A stretch of DNA of 64,000 nucleotides, from NCBI GenBank assembly GCA_016720855.1, contig JADKJU010000001.1, positions 1 to 64,000 on the forward strand, written 5' to 3'. Within the stretch, counting starts at the first letter, position 1; each line of letters begins with the position of its first letter. Shown piece after piece: positions 7,857 to 16,486 of the stretch. The notes under the pieces are model-generated. The model searched no databases, had not been told where the DNA came from, and saw only the letters and a list, made by a program, of their open reading frames with translations. The position numbers were made by a program, and so were the translations under genes. This DNA is from Betaproteobacteria bacterium. GTDB taxonomy: Bacteria; Pseudomonadota; Gammaproteobacteria; Burkholderiales; Usitatibacteraceae.

Positions 7857-7923
7857 GGCAAAGGCATGTTGAGGACATACCGGAAAGTGCGCCGACTTGC
7901 ATTGCGACAGGTCCCCTGGATGC

Positions 7924-7950
7924 GTGTTCCCCGCGCGCGGGGATGAACCG
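7924..7950 (+). CRISPR. Solitary type I-E-like CRISPR repeat relic
   Basis: GTGTTCCCCGC, four loop bases (GCGC) and GGGGATGAACCG reproduce both conserved ends of type I-E repeats, but the total is 27 rather than 29 bases. After a 33-base gap a weak second copy may begin at 7984 (GCGTTCCC), consistent with a decayed repeat-spacer unit. No cas gene is visible in the window. Chance or an unrelated palindrome remains possible. Confidence 0.4.
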
Positions 7951-7972
7951 CGGATGCGATTGGCCAGTAATG

Positions 7973-8248
7973 TCACCAAGAGGGCGTTCCCGACACGCTG
8001 CGCCGTCCCTGCGACGGTGAACGCGAAGTCGGGCCCGAAAGATGGAGCGGCTTGGACTTGCGCATGCCGCGCCCCAGTTCGCGGTCGTCAGCATCCATCC
8101 GCTCGGCGTATGTGGCGCGTGGGCGGTTCGCCCAAGCGAGCGCTCGGGCAAGATCGGCGCTCGTCATGCCGGGCCTGATCGCCCGGAGTTCCTGCTCAGT
8201 CCACTCCCGTCTCAACGTTGAATCCGAATCCCGCCGGGCCTGCTGCAT
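7973..8248 (-). CDS. Uncertain small open frame with HTH-like start
   Basis: The 91-residue reading frame includes REWTEQELRAIRPGMTSADLARALAW, which resembles the W-T-x-x-E-L...LA pattern of small Myb/HTH-like phage or accessory proteins. The rest (ANRPRATYAERMDADDREL onward) does not follow any family I know. It has no clear ribosome binding site. It may be a remnant of a mobile gene or a chance frame in GC-rich DNA. Confidence 0.2.
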   Translation of the reverse strand: MQQARRDSDSTLRREWTEQELRAIRPGMTSADLARALAWANRPRATYAERMDADDRELGRGMRKSKPLHLSGPTSRSPSQGRRSVSGTPSW

Positions 8249-8465
8249 CGCGCAGCTGAACGTACAGAATACCCCCTTCCTCGCTTGCCGGAATGTGCGA
8301 AAAGTTTACCGGGGGAGCGCGGGTCGAACCGGTTTCGCCACGCTTGACCTCACGCCTGCAGAGGTGTTCTCCTCGAGTGGGGCAAGAGGCCAGGTAATGC
8401 CTTGTGTTCCGCGTCAAACTGCGTTCCGCGCGTGCCCAGAGACGAACCCAACCAAGGCAAATGCG

Positions 8466-8831
8466 ATGATTCTCGGACTGCGTACGGTCATCTATCCCGG
8501 CCCGGACCTTCCCCGTGCGAAGGAGTGGTACGAAAAGGTCCTCGAGCGCAGGCCCTATTTCGACGAGCCCTTCTATGTCGGCTTTTCGATTGGCGGGTTC
8601 GAGCTGGGCCTGCTTCCCGACGGGAAGCCCGGCGTTGAGGGTGCGCAGGCGTTGTGGGGCGTCGACGATGCGCAGAAGGAGCTGGCGCGCTTGGTCGGCC
8701 TCGGCGCGACGGTCATCGATCCGGTGACCGACGTTGGAGAAGGCATCCGGGTGGCGGCCGTGAAGGATCCGTTCGGCAATCGCTTCGGGATCATCGAGAA
8801 CCCGAAGTTCAAGGCCTCGGAAGTTCGCTGA
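8466..8831 (+). CDS. VOC/glyoxalase-fold protein
   Basis: This 121-residue protein is a single vicinal-oxygen-chelate unit: GLRTVIYPGPDLPRAKEWYEKVL opens the first beta-alpha-beta-beta-beta module, and VAAVKDPFGNRFGIIENPKF closes the second. Such proteins include glyoxalase I, dioxygenases and antibiotic-binding proteins. Candidate metal ligands include a glutamate in FELGLLP and the final IIENP. The sequence does not identify a substrate. It is transcribed toward alaS, with 126 bases between. Confidence 0.82.
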   Translation: MILGLRTVIYPGPDLPRAKEWYEKVLERRPYFDEPFYVGFSIGGFELGLLPDGKPGVEGAQALWGVDDAQKELARLVGLGATVIDPVTDVGEGIRVAAVKDPFGNRFGIIENPKFKASEVR

Positions 8832-8957
8832 GGGGCGAGCGCGCGACGCCGCGCGGTCAATCTGCCGCCAGCGCCGCGCTCCGGGGGTCAGGAGCCGGTC
8901 GGGCGGGGTTCGCATTTGGTATCCTTGGCGTTTTCGCCCGCAGCCCCGGCGCACCCC

Positions 8958-11582
8958 ATGAAAACCAGCGAAATCCGCAAGAAATTCATCGATTTCTTCG
9001 TCTCCCAGGGCCACCAGCCCGTGGCGTCCAGTCCGCTGGTCCCGGGAAATGATCCCACGCTCCTTTTCACCAACGCCGGCATGGTCCAGTTCAAGGACGT
9101 CTTCCTCGGCACCGAGAAGCGCGCCTACAACCGCGCTGTCACCTCGCAGCGCTGTGTGCGCGCCGGTGGCAAGCACAACGACCTGGAGAACGTGGGCTAC
9201 ACCGCGCGCCACCACACGTTCTTCGAGATGCTGGGCAACTTCAGCTTCGGGGACTACTTCAAGAAGGACGCCATCCGCTTCGCCTGGGAGCTGGTCACGC
9301 AGGTGTACGGGATCCCGAAGGAAAAGCTCTGGACCACCGTGTACGTGACGGACGACGAGGCCTACGACATCTGGACGAAGGACATCGGCGTCGCGCCGGA
9401 TCGCTGCATCCGGATCGGCGACAAGCCCGGCGGCAGGAAGTTCGAGAGCGACAACTTCTGGCAGATGGCCGATACGGGGCCCTGCGGTCCGTGCTCGGAG
9501 ATCTTCTTCGACCATGGCCCGGGAATCGAAGGCGGCCCGCCGGGCTCGCCCGATGCCGAGGGCGACCGCTACATCGAGATCTGGAACCTCGTCTTCATGC
9601 AGTTCAATCGCAACGAGGCGGGCACGATGCATCCGCTGCCCAAGCCTTCGGTCGATACGGGCATGGGCCTCGAGCGGCTGACCGCTGTGCTGCAGCACGT
9701 CCATTCGAATTACGAAATCGACCTCTTCGAGGCGCTGGTCAAGGCCGCGGCGCGTGAGACGGGTTGCGCGGACCTCAAATCGCCCTCGCTTCGCGTCATC
9801 GCGGACCATATCCGCGCCTGCGCATTCCTGATCTGCGACGGCGTCATTCCGGGCAACGAGGGCAGGGGATACGTCCTGCGCCGGATCGCCCGCCGCGCCA
9901 TGCGCCACGGCTACAAGCTGGGGCAGAAGCACCCGTTCTTCTACAAGCTCGTGGCCGACCTCTCGGCGCAGATGGGAGACGCCTATCCGGAGCTTCGCGA
10001 GACCGAGGGGCGGGTGACCGCCACGCTGCGGCAGGAAGAAGAGCGCTTCGGCGAGACGCTGGAAAACGGCATGGCGATTCTCGATGCCGCGCTGGCCGGC
10101 GGGCGCAAGGAGCTCGACGGCGATACTGCCTTCAAGCTCTACGACACCTACGGCTTCCCCGTCGATCTCACCGCCGACATCGGCCGCGAGCGCGGTTTTT
10201 CCGTGGACATGTTGGCCTTCGATGCGGCCATGACTGCGCAGCAGGGACGCTCGCGCGCCGCCAGCAAGTTCAAGGCCGGCGTGCAGCTCGAGTACAGCGG
10301 CGCGAAGACGCGCTTCGACGGCTACGACACGCTTTCGGAGGAAGGCCGGGTGGTGGCGCTCTACTGCGAAGGCAGCCCCGTGAAGAGCCTCTCGGCGGGC
10401 GAATCCGGCGTGGTCGTCCTCGACCGCACGCCCTTCTACGCGGAGTCCGGGGGCCAGGTGGGCGATCGTGGGGAACTCACCAAGGGCGGCGTATGCCTCA
10501 CGCTCTTCGCGGTGGAGGACACCCAGAAGATCCAGCCCGAGGTCTTCGGCCACTACGGCACCGTGAAGACGGGCGAGCTGGCGGTGGGCGACACGGTTGC
10601 GGCGCAGGTCGACCTGGACAAGCGGGTGCGCACGATGCGCCACCACTCGGCCACGCACCTCATGCACAAGGCGCTGCGCGCAGTGCTCGGCCCTCACGTC
10701 GCGCAGAAAGGCTCGCTGGTCGATGAGGACAAGACCCGATTCGACTTCAGCCACAATGCGCCGATGACGGCCGCCGAAATGCGCCGCGTCGAGGAATTCG
10801 TGAACGCGGAGATACTGGCCAACGCTGCCACGCTGGCGCGCGTCATGCCCATCGACGAGGCGCAGAAGATCGGCGCGACGATGCTCTTCGGCGAAAAGTA
10901 CGGCGACGTGGTGCGGGTGCTCGACATAGGGACCTCGCGCGAATTCTGCGGCGGCACGCACGTTGCGCGTACCGGGGACATCGGCTACTTCCGCGTCGTG
11001 TCCGAGGGGGGCGTTGCGGCGGGAATCCGCCGCGTGGAAGCGATCGCCGGAAGCGTGGCCCTGGCGCAGGCGCAGGCCGACCGGGATAGACTCGCCCGCG
11101 CGGCCGACGCCCTCAAGGCCCAGCCGCAGGAGATCGACGCGAAGATCGCGCAGGTCGTCGAGAACGTGAAGGCGCTCGAAAAGGAAGTGGCGAAACTGAA
11201 GGGCCAGCTCGCGGCCGGCAAGCTCGATGACGTGCTCGCGGCCGGGATGCGGAACATCAAGGGAGTCAAGACCATTGCCATGGTGCTGGATGGCGCCGAT
11301 GCCGGAATGCTTCGCGACTCCCTCGACAAGGTGAAGGAGCGCTTGGGCAGCGGCGTGGCCCTGCTGGCCTCGGTGGCCGATGGCAAGGTGTCGCTCATCG
11401 CGGGCGTCACGAAGGACCTCACGGGCAAGGTCAAGGCGGGCGAAATGGTGAACTTCGTCGCCCAGCAGGTGGGCGGCAAGGGCGGGGGGCGGCCCGACAT
11501 GGCGCAGGCGGGGGGCACCAATCCCGCGGGGCTCAAGGATGCACTGTTGTCCCTGGAGGCTTGGCTCACCGACAGGCTCTGA
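8958..11582 (+). CDS. alaS: Alanine--tRNA ligase
   Basis: AlaRS charges tRNA-Ala and hydrolyses mischarged Ser/Gly-tRNA-Ala. The 874-residue product is full length. ATG 8958 gives the canonical start MKTSEIRKKFIDFFVSQGH; an upstream in-frame start at 8916 is not family-like. Class II motifs are visible: ARHHTFFEMLGNFSFGDYFK, DTGPCGPCSEIF and GMGLERL. The editing domain shows HHSATHLMHKALR and EFCGGTHVARTGDIG. The C-terminal coiled coil and C-Ala domain end with GGGRPDMAQAGGTNP. Placement after recA-recX is usual in proteobacteria, here separated by a toxin-antitoxin pair and the VOC gene. Confidence 0.98.
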   Translation: MKTSEIRKKFIDFFVSQGHQPVASSPLVPGNDPTLLFTNAGMVQFKDVFLGTEKRAYNRAVTSQRCVRAGGKHNDLENVGYTARHHTFFEMLGNFSFGDYFKKDAIRFAWELVTQVYGIPKEKLWTTVYVTDDEAYDIWTKDIGVAPDRCIRIGDKPGGRKFESDNFWQMADTGPCGPCSEIFFDHGPGIEGGPPGSPDAEGDRYIEIWNLVFMQFNRNEAGTMHPLPKPSVDTGMGLERLTAVLQHVHSNYEIDLFEALVKAAARETGCADLKSPSLRVIADHIRACAFLICDGVIPGNEGRGYVLRRIARRAMRHGYKLGQKHPFFYKLVADLSAQMGDAYPELRETEGRVTATLRQEEERFGETLENGMAILDAALAGGRKELDGDTAFKLYDTYGFPVDLTADIGRERGFSVDMLAFDAAMTAQQGRSRAASKFKAGVQLEYSGAKTRFDGYDTLSEEGRVVALYCEGSPVKSLSAGESGVVVLDRTPFYAESGGQVGDRGELTKGGVCLTLFAVEDTQKIQPEVFGHYGTVKTGELAVGDTVAAQVDLDKRVRTMRHHSATHLMHKALRAVLGPHVAQKGSLVDEDKTRFDFSHNAPMTAAEMRRVEEFVNAEILANAATLARVMPIDEAQKIGATMLFGEKYGDVVRVLDIGTSREFCGGTHVARTGDIGYFRVVSEGGVAAGIRRVEAIAGSVALAQAQADRDRLARAADALKAQPQEIDAKIAQVVENVKALEKEVAKLKGQLAAGKLDDVLAAGMRNIKGVKTIAMVLDGADAGMLRDSLDKVKERLGSGVALLASVADGKVSLIAGVTKDLTGKVKAGEMVNFVAQQVGGKGGGRPDMAQAGGTNPAGLKDALLSLEAWLTDRL

Positions 11583-11621
11583 TTGATTCTGCCCGCACGA
11601 GGGCGCGCAAGGGGAGGCGGC

Positions 11622-12398
11622 ATGGACGATAACCTGGGATTCTGGATTTTTGCCGCGGTCCTCTTCATCCTCGGCGTCGTATTGCCGATACGCTCCATGT
11701 TCGCGGGGCGCCGCGCGATACTGGACGCGCAGAAGCAGCGGGATAAGAACGAGGCGCTCTTCCTCTCGATGTTTCCGGAATTGCAACCCTATTACCATCC
11801 CGCGAAGCTGGTCGAGTACGTCGCAGCCCGGGCCGCGCGCAAGGCAACGAAAGGCGCCTGGCGCTGGGCGACCCCTCCCGGATTCGAGGCGGCGGCGCAA
11901 GCGGATATCGCGCCCGACCCGAAAGGCGAGCGTGTCCGGCTGCTGGACGTCGCGGGCAAGCCGATCAGCGAGTTTGTTTACGGCACGAGCCCGGAGGGCG
12001 GCGTCCTGCGAGTGGGCAAGGGCAAGCTCACCGTGGACGTCCGCAAGCCCAAGCAGCCGCGCGTGCGCTACTGGCATCCTGAGCGCGAGTTCAAATGGTC
12101 GCTGGCCGGCTGGGAGTTCAAGACGCCCGTGGCGGACGAGCCGTTCGAATCATCGTCGAGCCGCTCGAGTTTCTCGTCGGAAGGGTCGGACTCCTCGCGC
12201 TCCATCGCAACGGCGGCCGCCTTCGCGGGACTCGGGGGTACGTTCGACGGGGGCGGAGCATCGGCAGGGTGGGACGGTGCCGAGGCAAGCGCGTCGTCGG
12301 CGAGTGCGGGGGGCACAGGCGACGGCGCGGCCACGGATTCCTCCAGCGACTCGGGCGACTCCAGCAACTCCAGCGACTCCGGCGGCACCTCGTACTGA
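11622..12398 (+). CDS. Unknown membrane-anchored protein with serine/glycine-rich tail
   Basis: The 258-residue protein starts at ATG 11622 after GGGGAGG (11611-11617). One transmembrane helix lies near residues 5-22 (GFWIFAAVLFILGVVLPI), followed by a basic segment. The middle has a beta-rich domain (GERVRLLDVAGKPISEFVYG, GKGKLTVDVRKPKQPRVRYWHPEREFKWSL). From about residue 173 the protein becomes low-complexity Ser/Gly/Ala/Asp, ending DSGDSSNSSDSGGTSY. Such tails are seen in surface or secreted proteins, but function is unknown. Its stop overlaps the start of the glycosyltransferase gene (TGATG), suggesting co-translation. Confidence 0.65.
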   Translation: MDDNLGFWIFAAVLFILGVVLPIRSMFAGRRAILDAQKQRDKNEALFLSMFPELQPYYHPAKLVEYVAARAARKATKGAWRWATPPGFEAAAQADIAPDPKGERVRLLDVAGKPISEFVYGTSPEGGVLRVGKGKLTVDVRKPKQPRVRYWHPEREFKWSLAGWEFKTPVADEPFESSSSRSSFSSEGSDSSRSIATAAAFAGLGGTFDGGGASAGWDGAEASASSASAGGTGDGAATDSSSDSGDSSNSSDSGGTSY

Positions 12399-14644
12399 TG
12401 CTCCCGGCTCCCGACTTCCTTGTTGCCCTGCCGTTGCCGGATGCGGTTGCCGATCACGCGGCAAGGCAGCCGCTGCGCGTCATCATGCCGTCGCTCGCGA
12501 GGGGCGGAGCCGAGCGGATCGTGATCGAATGGCTGTCCGCGGAGGCCGGCCGCGGTCGCGCCATCGAGCTGGCTGTCATCCACCGGCGACGGCAGGAATA
12601 TTCGCTGCCTGCGGGCATCGTCGCGCTTCGGCGGGGTTCCGAAAGCGCCGAGAGTTTCGTCGATGCGATGGGGGCGCGATGGCGCGCCGCGGATGCTCCT
12701 GTCTCGGCCCACCTGGTGACCGATGCGCTGCTCGCGCGCCTGTGGGCCTGTGGTGTCCGGACGGTGCCCGTGCTCCACAACACGCGCGAGGGGTGGCGCA
12801 ACGATCCCTCGTCGTGGCCGGCGGCAAGCGTACCCTTCGCGGTCGCATGTGCCGATTCGGTCCGGGCGCAGGTGGAGCAGTCCGGGTGCCTCATTCCTGT
12901 CGTCGTCATCCGCCATCGCCCCCGCGTGGGGGAGAAGGCCATTGACGAGTCTGAGCGCCGCCGCATCCGCGAAGAGTGGGGCATCGGCCCGGGCACGTTC
13001 GTTGTCGGCGTGGTCGGCGCCTTCAAGGCCCAGAAAGACCACAGCCGTGCCGTTGAGGTGCTGGCGGCCTTGCGCGCAAGGAGAAATGCCTGCCTCGTCA
13101 TTCTCGGCGGGACGCTCGATCGGTCCGGTCTGGCTGAACTCGATCGGGCGGTATCGCGTGCGGTTTCGCTCGGCGTGGCAGATGCGCTTCGCCTCCCGGG
13201 GTTCGTCGATCCGATCGAGCCGTGGTACGCGGCGTTCGACGCGCTGCTCAACGTGAGCCGGCACGAGGGGCTGTCGATCGCCACCCAGGAGGCGCTGGCG
13301 GCTGGCTTGCCCGTCATCGCAACGGATGTCGGTGGCCAGGGCGAAATCGATCACTCGCGTCTGCAACTCCTTCCCGTCGATGCGCCGGCGACGGCGTTTG
13401 CGCAAAGGCTTGCGGGCCTTCCGGTTCGCGAATCCCTCTGCGCCGAACACGCTCCCCGGTTTCCGCGCGCCTGGACGCTCGCGACATCCTGGCGCAGGCA
13501 GGGCCGCGCCCGTCTCGATACGGTATTCGCCACCGCCAACCTGAATGCGGGTGGCGCGCAGCGCTCGCTCGTGAATCTTGCGACTGCGATCGCGCGAAGA
13601 CATCGCTTCGCCATCGCAGTGTGCGGGGAAAGCACGCACCCCGCGTTCCCCGAGCGGCTCGCCCGGGCCGGCGTCGATTGCTTCCGGCCGGCGCCGACGG
13701 CCGATCCGTTCGACGTCGCGGAAGGAATCATCGCGCGCACCACCGCGAGCGGCGCGCGAAACATATGCTTCTGGAATGCCGACCCGGCCGTGAAGCTGCT
13801 GGTGGCGCGCTTCGCCCCACGGGGAATGAGGCTTGTCGATGCCTGTCCCGGGGCGTACGCGTACGAGGAACTCGAATCCGCGGCGACGCTTGGGGAGGTG
13901 CTCGCGTTCGGGGCGGCGGACTACTACCGGCGCCTCGATGCGCTGGTCACCAAGTTCGACGATCTCGAGCATCCCTGGTGCCGGCGGGTGGAGGTGATTC
14001 CCAATGGGGTCGCGCTTCGGGACGCCGCGGGCTCCTGCCCGGGGATGCCGAGGTTCCTGGTGAGCGGGCGCATCGCCCCGAGCAAGCGCCTCGGGACGAT
14101 CCTCGAGGCTTTCTGCATTGTCGCAGCGCGCTTTCCCGGCGCGCGACTCGATATCGTGGGCCAGGCGGAGCCGCGGCACCGGGAATACCTCGACTCGCTG
14201 CATGCAACGGCTCGGGGCCTTGCGGTGACCTTCCGCGGCGCGCTTCCGGGGCTGGAATTCCTCGACGAGTCCTTCACCGCGGCGATCGTGCTGGGGACGC
14301 ACCAGGGTTGTCCCAACGCCGTGCTCGAGGCGATGGCCGCCGGCATCGCCGTGATCGCGAACGCGAGCGGCGGCACGGGCGAGCTGGTGCTCCCCGGCGA
14401 GACCGGATGGCTGCTCTCCGAGGCGTGCACGCCCGCGGAACTGGCCTGCGCGCTCGGCGAGGCGGCCGACGATGCAGGGCGCTCGCATCGGCTCGGCCTG
14501 GCGGCTCGGGACAGGGCTTCGCGCCGCCACTCGCTTGAAGCCATGGCGGTGCGCTATCTTTGCCTCTTCGACCCGGTTGCGGAACGCGCGCCGGAAAACC
14601 AGGACACTGCCACGCATGCTTTCCCCCAGCTTCGCCCTGCCTGA
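12398..14644 (+). CDS. Tandem two-module GT-B glycosyltransferase (GT4-like)
   Basis: The 748-residue protein contains two complete GT-B glycosyltransferase units in series. Unit one runs to about residue 360: PSLARGGAERIVIEWL, VLHNTREGWR, VVGAFKAQKDH, and SRHEGLSIATQEALAAGLPVIATDVGG with the E-x7-E signature. Unit two repeats the plan: ATANLNAGGAQRSLVNLATAI, LVSGRIAPSKRLGTILEAF, and THQGCPNAVLEAMAAGIAVIANASGGTGELV, where glutamine replaces the first glutamate. It probably builds a cell-surface glycan; donors and acceptors cannot be told. Start ATG 12398 overlaps the previous stop, and the end overlaps DUF3422 by 29 bases. No membrane segment is evident. Confidence 0.85.
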   Translation: MLPAPDFLVALPLPDAVADHAARQPLRVIMPSLARGGAERIVIEWLSAEAGRGRAIELAVIHRRRQEYSLPAGIVALRRGSESAESFVDAMGARWRAADAPVSAHLVTDALLARLWACGVRTVPVLHNTREGWRNDPSSWPAASVPFAVACADSVRAQVEQSGCLIPVVVIRHRPRVGEKAIDESERRRIREEWGIGPGTFVVGVVGAFKAQKDHSRAVEVLAALRARRNACLVILGGTLDRSGLAELDRAVSRAVSLGVADALRLPGFVDPIEPWYAAFDALLNVSRHEGLSIATQEALAAGLPVIATDVGGQGEIDHSRLQLLPVDAPATAFAQRLAGLPVRESLCAEHAPRFPRAWTLATSWRRQGRARLDTVFATANLNAGGAQRSLVNLATAIARRHRFAIAVCGESTHPAFPERLARAGVDCFRPAPTADPFDVAEGIIARTTASGARNICFWNADPAVKLLVARFAPRGMRLVDACPGAYAYEELESAATLGEVLAFGAADYYRRLDALVTKFDDLEHPWCRRVEVIPNGVALRDAAGSCPGMPRFLVSGRIAPSKRLGTILEAFCIVAARFPGARLDIVGQAEPRHREYLDSLHATARGLAVTFRGALPGLEFLDESFTAAIVLGTHQGCPNAVLEAMAAGIAVIANASGGTGELVLPGETGWLLSEACTPAELACALGEAADDAGRSHRLGLAARDRASRRHSLEAMAVRYLCLFDPVAERAPENQDTATHAFPQLRPA

Positions 14645-15914
14645 GCACGAGCTTCGACGCACCCTCAACGACGAGGTGCACGCGCGGCCGCCTGTGCGGC
14701 TCGAAGGCGCACAGCACGTGGTCTACCTGGCCGTGCAGCACCGCCAGGAGGATCGCGCCGCGCACCGTCAGGTCCTTGCGCGGATGGCGCAGGAGGCCGG
14801 GGCATCGATCGCGCCGACAGGGGATCATGCGGTGGTGACTCTCGCCGAGGGCCTGCGCTTCAAGTGGGAGGGACACGCGGAATTTTCCAGCTACACGTTC
14901 TTCGCCGCGGGCGCGGGAGGCTTGCCGCCCGCCGCGGTGCTCGAGCGAGTCGGCTGGCCTGCGGTGGCCGAGACGATGCCCGGCCAGATCCTGGTGGCTG
15001 CCTCGATCAACCTCGTCCCCTTCAGCGGGGACACGCCGCCGGCGCAAGCGTTTCGCACCGAGGCCGATACCGTCGTGGGCGGCGCGGTGGCCGAGGGGCG
15101 AGGGTGGGCCTATACGGATTTCCGCGTTCGCGAGGACGGCTTCACTCGCTTCCTGGTGCTGAACCGGGAGATGGGGCTCGGGCAAGCGGGGCGGATGGTT
15201 CAGCGGCTCCTGGAGATCGAGACCTACCGCATGATGGCGCTGCTGGCCTTCCCCGTTGCGCGAAAGGCCGCGCCCGAGCTGGGCGCCACGGAAGCGGGGC
15301 TTGCGGCCATCGTCGAGCGCATTGCTGGCGCGGCACCGGAGGACGAAGCGCGGCTGCTCGACGACCTGACGCAGCTCGCTGCGCGCGTGGAGCACCTGCA
15401 GAGCGTCTCGCGCTTTCGCTTCGAGGCCGCCGAGGCGTACGACGCGCTCGTCATTCGCCGCCTTTCGGAACTTCGCGAGGTGCGCATTCCGGGCCTTTCC
15501 ACGATCGAGGAATTCCTGCACCGGCGCCTCGCGCCCGCCATCGCCACCTGCCGCAGCACCTCGCGCCGCATCGGCAATCTCGCCGAGAGGGTGGCTCGTG
15601 CCAGTGCCCTGCTGCGCACGCGGGTGGACATAGCCCGGGAGCTTCAGAACCAGCAGCTGCTCGAGGCGATGAATCGCCGCGGCCGTATCCAGTTGCGGCT
15701 GCAGCAGGCGGTGGAGGGCCTTTCGGTCGTGGTCATCACCTATTACGGGGCCTCGCTGGTGGGCGTGCTCGCGAAGGCCGCGAAGGCCGGCGGCGTCAAC
15801 TGGAATCCCGAGGTGGTGATGGGCATCGCCGTGCCCTTCATCGCGGCTGCGGTCTTCGGCGGCGTTCGCCGCCTGCGCCGGGCGCTCGAAGGCAGCGAGC
15901 GGGGAAGCGCATGA
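14616..15914 (+). CDS. DUF3422 family membrane protein
   Basis: The 432-residue product begins LPEHELRRTLNDEVHARPPVRL, the family signature of DUF3422. It has a soluble amino-terminal domain, a coiled-coil region (about residues 230-360, ARVEHLQSVSRFRFEAAEAY and RRIGNLAERVARASALLRTRVDI) and two carboxy-terminal hydrophobic segments (VVVITYYGASLVGVLAKAA; VMGIAVPFIAAAVFGGV). Biochemical role unknown. It starts inside the end of the glycosyltransferase gene and overlaps the Nudix gene as ATGA, so these genes are probably one operon. Confidence 0.88.
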   Translation: MLSPSFALPEHELRRTLNDEVHARPPVRLEGAQHVVYLAVQHRQEDRAAHRQVLARMAQEAGASIAPTGDHAVVTLAEGLRFKWEGHAEFSSYTFFAAGAGGLPPAAVLERVGWPAVAETMPGQILVAASINLVPFSGDTPPAQAFRTEADTVVGGAVAEGRGWAYTDFRVREDGFTRFLVLNREMGLGQAGRMVQRLLEIETYRMMALLAFPVARKAAPELGATEAGLAAIVERIAGAAPEDEARLLDDLTQLAARVEHLQSVSRFRFEAAEAYDALVIRRLSELREVRIPGLSTIEEFLHRRLAPAIATCRSTSRRIGNLAERVARASALLRTRVDIARELQNQQLLEAMNRRGRIQLRLQQAVEGLSVVVITYYGASLVGVLAKAAKAGGVNWNPEVVMGIAVPFIAAAVFGGVRRLRRALEGSERGSA

Positions 15915-16465
15915 GCGCCGAGGCATTCACCTTCTGTCCTCGCTGCGCCAGGCCGCTTTCCGAGCGCGCCATCGCGGACGAGGACGGCGGGAGCCTCATG
16001 CGTCGCGCGTGCTCCGACGATGCCTGCGGATACGTCCAGTGGGGGAACCCGGTGCCCGCCGTCGGAGCGTTGGTCGAGCACGAGGGCGAGATCATCCTGG
16101 CGCGCAATCGCGCGTGGCCGCAGGGGTGGTTCGCGCTCGTGACCGGCTACCTCGAGGCGTGCGAGGACCCGAAGGCAGCCGTGGTGCGGGAGGTGAAGGA
16201 GGAGCTCGGCCTCGACGTGGTCGCGACGCACCTCATCGGGAACTACATCTTCGAGCGCAAGAACGAGGTCATGCTCTGCTACCACGCGGTGGCTACCGGC
16301 ACGGTGACGCTGGGCGCAGAGCTGGTCGAATACCGCCGCCACGCGCCGGCGAATTTGAAGCCGTGGCCGCGCGCCACCGGCTTCGCGGTGGCCGACTGGA
16401 TGCGCGCCCGCGACCTGCCCTTCGAATTCGTCGACTTCAAGGCGGCCAACCCGCCCCGGAAATGA
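15911..16465 (+). CDS. Nudix hydrolase with zinc ribbon
   Basis: The 184-residue protein has a short zinc-ribbon-like start (FCPRCARPL ... CSDDACGY) followed by a Nudix fold. The Nudix box is complete: GYLEACEDPKAAVVREVKEELGL, with G, E and the REVKEE core in place. The zinc ribbon recalls NudC-type NADH pyrophosphatases, but the protein is shorter and the NudC SQPWPFPxS motif is absent. The substrate is some nucleoside-diphosphate derivative that cannot be specified. Its start overlaps the DUF3422 stop. Confidence 0.88.
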   Translation: MSAEAFTFCPRCARPLSERAIADEDGGSLMRRACSDDACGYVQWGNPVPAVGALVEHEGEIILARNRAWPQGWFALVTGYLEACEDPKAAVVREVKEELGLDVVATHLIGNYIFERKNEVMLCYHAVATGTVTLGAELVEYRRHAPANLKPWPRATGFAVADWMRARDLPFEFVDFKAANPPRK

Positions 16466-16486
16466 ATCCATGAGCACGACTTGCCG

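Larger units (their letters stand above)
7857..8465. other. Gene-poor 609-bp stretch
   Basis: Between higA and the VOC gene there is no confident gene. It holds a solitary CRISPR-like repeat (7924-7950) and a questionable minus-strand reading frame (7973-8248). The remainder, 8249-8465, shows nothing I can assign; a T-loop-like GGTCGAACC near 8321 does not fold into a tRNA. Confidence 0.6.

Noticed and set aside
8315..8345. tRNA-like T-loop GGTCGAACC followed by GCCA
   Set aside because: The stems do not pair and no D or anticodon arm can be drawn upstream.
8196..12077. A 1293-codon open frame on the minus strand
   Set aside because: It lies opposite alaS and is an antisense frame kept open by high GC; its composition is not protein-like.
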